This document shows, piece by piece, positions 62,202 through 64,000 of a stretch of DNA of 64,000 bases (within the stretch, counting starts at the first letter, position 1; the number at the start of each line of letters is the position of its first letter). This DNA comes from Moraxella sp035181385 (lineage in GTDB: Bacteria; Pseudomonadota; Gammaproteobacteria; Pseudomonadales; Moraxellaceae), in NCBI RefSeq assembly GCF_035181385.1, contig NZ_JAXCJK010000001.1, forward strand, positions 372,001-436,000. Direction: 5' to 3'. The notes below the pieces were generated by a model, which was given only the letters and a program-made list of their open reading frames with translations, was not told the DNA's origin and made no database searches. The position numbers and the translations under genes were made by a program.

Positions 62202-63488
62202 ATGGCGTTAATTGTACAAAAATACGGTGGCACCTCAATGGGTAATACCAGCCGTATCAAAAATGTCGCCGCACGCGTGAAGCGTTGGCACGATCATGGT
62301 CATCAAATCGTAGTTGTGGTATCAGCAATGAGTGGCGAAACCAACCGCTTGATTGGCTTAGCTCGTGAAATATCCAATGACCCAGACCCTCGTGAATACG
62401 ACCAAATGGTTGCCACAGGTGAACAAGTATCCATCGCTTTGCTTGCGATGGCACTAAAAGACTTGGGCATTAATGCCAAGTCTATGACAGGTCGTCAGGT
62501 CGCCATAAAAACAGATGAGACTCATACCAAAGCCCGCATTGAACACATTGATGCCGACAACCTAAAACAAGAACTGGCTGACGGAAAAGTTCTTATCGTA
62601 GCAGGCTTTCAAGGTGTGAATAAATACAATGATTTGACCACACTGGGTCGTGGTGGCTCAGACACCACAGGGGTGGCAATTGCGGCCGCCATCGGTGCAG
62701 ACGAATGTCAAATTTATACTGATGTGGACGGTGTATACACTACCGACCCACGAGTAACCTCAAAAGCCAAAAAACTATCAAAAATTACTTTTGAAGAAAT
62801 GCTAGAAATGGCATCACTGGGTTCAAAGGTACTACAAATTCGCTCAGTGGAGTTTGCAGGTAAGTACAAAGTGCCACTGCGTGTACTATCAAGCTTTGAT
62901 GAGGGTGCAGATGGTGCTTTTGATGACGAATTTAAACAAAATACTGGTACACTAATTACTGCTGATGAAGGAGATGATATGGAGCGTGCTGTAATTTCAG
63001 GCATTGCCTTTAACCGTGACGAAGCCAAAATTGTCCTACTGGGCGTACCAGACCGCCCTGGTATTGCTTCAGCCATTTTAAGCCCAATTGGTGCAGCAAA
63101 CATCGAAGTGGACATGATCATTCAAAATATTTCAGAAAATGGTGTAACCGATTTTAGTTTTACTGTACCTCGTGGCGATTTTAACAAAGCCCTAAAAATT
63201 CTCAATGAGAAGGTTAAAGATGACATTGGTGCCACTCAAATCATTGGCGATGACAAAGTTGTTAAAGTATCCATTGTTGGTGTAGGTATGCGTTCACACG
63301 CAGGTGTGGCAAGCAAAATGTTTGAAACATTAGCTTCAGAAAACATTAACCTACAAATGATTTCAACATCAGAAATCAAAGTTTCTGTGCTTGTACAGGA
63401 ACAACATTTAGAAAAAGCCGTCAAGTCATTACACACCGCTTTCGGTCTTGATCGTGAAGATGGTGAAAGCAAAGTTGCAGGCCTATAA
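62202..63488 (+). CDS. lysC: Aspartate kinase
   Basis: 428 residues. It phosphorylates aspartate for lysine, methionine and threonine synthesis. The kinase start VQKYGGTSMGNTSRIKNVA and the FQGVNKYNDLTTLGRGGSDTT segment are the family signatures. Two ACT domains (about 265-415) bind the allosteric amino acid. This is the monofunctional, ACT-containing alpha-type enzyme, with no fused homoserine dehydrogenase. Confidence 0.95.
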   Translation: MALIVQKYGGTSMGNTSRIKNVAARVKRWHDHGHQIVVVVSAMSGETNRLIGLAREISNDPDPREYDQMVATGEQVSIALLAMALKDLGINAKSMTGRQVAIKTDETHTKARIEHIDADNLKQELADGKVLIVAGFQGVNKYNDLTTLGRGGSDTTGVAIAAAIGADECQIYTDVDGVYTTDPRVTSKAKKLSKITFEEMLEMASLGSKVLQIRSVEFAGKYKVPLRVLSSFDEGADGAFDDEFKQNTGTLITADEGDDMERAVISGIAFNRDEAKIVLLGVPDRPGIASAILSPIGAANIEVDMIIQNISENGVTDFSFTVPRGDFNKALKILNEKVKDDIGATQIIGDDKVVKVSIVGVGMRSHAGVASKMFETLASENINLQMISTSEIKVSVLVQEQHLEKAVKSLHTAFGLDREDGESKVAGL

Positions 63489-63649
63489 TTGATAGACTTA
63501 AAATGATTGTAAATTTTTAATAAGAAAAATTTACATAATTTACGCTAAAAATTACTGACAAAATATCCAAGCCGTTTTATAATGATGTCTTGGGTATTTT
63601 ATTTTTTTGGGTATTTTTATTATTTCATGCATCAGTGCAAGGAGCGATT

Positions 63650-63898
63650 ATGTTAATCCTAACTCGCCGTGTTGGCGAAACTTTAATGATTGGTGATGAA
63701 GTCAGCGTTACTGTACTTGGCGTCAAGGGCAACCAAGTACGCCTTGGTGTTAATGCACCAAAAGACATTGCTGTGCATCGTGAAGAAATTTATCAACGCA
63801 TTCAGCATGAACGCTCAATGCAAGCACACATGAGCCATCTAGAACAAGGTAATTTTGCACCGCCATCATTTGATGATGATGATTACTTCAATCGTTAA
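63650..63898 (+). CDS. csrA: Carbon storage regulator CsrA
   Basis: 82 residues from the chosen ATG with AAGGAG 7 bases upstream. An RNA-binding regulator that blocks or stabilises target mRNAs. The core MLILTRRVGETLMIGDEVSVTVLGVKGNQVRLGVNAP is almost textbook, including the RNA-contacting Arg in VRLGV and the C-terminal HREEIYQRIQ. The last 20 residues extend beyond E. coli CsrA (61). An in-frame ATG at 63590 has no ribosome-binding site. Confidence 0.96.
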   Translation: MLILTRRVGETLMIGDEVSVTVLGVKGNQVRLGVNAPKDIAVHREEIYQRIQHERSMQAHMSHLEQGNFAPPSFDDDDYFNR

Positions 63899-63922
63899 TT
63901 CATTGATTTTTAGGGGAAATTT

Positions 63923-64000
63923 ATGACAAAAAGCATTTCCGCCCTACTTCATGGTATTGAAACTGGCGTATTAAACTTTGCCGACATCATTGTCTTTATT
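63923..64000 (+). CDS. HopJ-like protein, 5' end (partial)
   Basis: 26 residues until the window ends. The start SALLHGIETGVLNFADIIVFI fits the small HopJ family of type III effector-named but widespread housekeeping proteins. AGGGGAAA lies 5-6 bases before the ATG. The call is based on this short stretch only. Confidence 0.5.
   Translation, partial: MTKSISALLHGIETGVLNFADIIVFI

Noticed and set aside
1..64000. CRISPR arrays
   Set aside because: No series of regularly spaced repeats was found on reading, and no cas genes are present.

Overview
The window looks like chromosome of a Moraxella (Moraxellaceae, Gammaproteobacteria). The evidence is moderately AT-rich DNA with dense coding and short spacers, an AcrAB-OprM type efflux operon, a GdhB-type NAD-glutamate dehydrogenase, MetZ, RoxA and a class Ia ribonucleotide reductase with its ferredoxin. 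The species cannot be fixed from the sequence alone.

Region by region: 1-2,680 holds the 3' end of nrdA, then ybaB, recR and rnd on the plus strand. 2,758-14,195 holds gdhB, ctpA, gpmI and uvrB on the minus strand, with xseA on the plus strand between them. 14,539-20,633 is a plus-strand run: rubredoxin, an alpha/beta hydrolase overlapping it, an FAH-family hydrolase, purD, an ABC1/UbiB-type kinase and ppk2. 20,810-26,769 is mostly minus strand: ferredoxin and nrdB (behind a good pair of NrdR boxes), an EamA permease, a Sel1-repeat protein, metZ and ilvE. A split ThrE-type exporter (yjjP/yjjB-like) follows, then the RND efflux operon acrA-acrB-oprM (28,350-34,516, minus strand).

34,897-43,814 is the accessory part. 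tRNA-Cys and tRNA-Leu(UAA) on the plus strand face tRNA-Leu(CAA) on the minus strand, and between them lies a decayed siphovirus-type prophage read on the minus strand. It keeps a MuF-type minor head protein with a C-terminal extension that looks like a toxin, a tightly overlapping small gene that could be its immunity protein, scaffold, major capsid, connector and closure proteins, tail terminator, a Rha-type regulator, tail tube and the tail chaperone pair G/GT. G and GT are joined by a textbook A AAA AAG -1 frameshift site. Terminase, portal, integrase, tape measure and lysis genes are missing. Next to the prophage, 43,945-44,816 encodes two lipoproteins. The second is split by a frame change exactly at a run of seven G, which suggests an ON/OFF switch or a fixed frameshift.

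44,865-64,000 returns to core genes: ybaK, aroC, prmB, roxA, an AEC permease, mnmG, a hypothetical, grxD, a cysteine hydrolase, ispF, a YjdF-like membrane protein, mnmA, a 128-bp MITE/REP-like element, an orphan hypothetical, purB, alaS, lysC, csrA and the start of a HopJ-like gene.

Functional links: NrdB and the YfaE-like ferredoxin form one operon that serves the distant NrdA. MnmA and MnmG both modify the tRNA wobble uridine. IspF, the cysteine hydrolase and GrxD are probably co-transcribed. GpmI and CtpA are 31 bp apart and probably co-transcribed.
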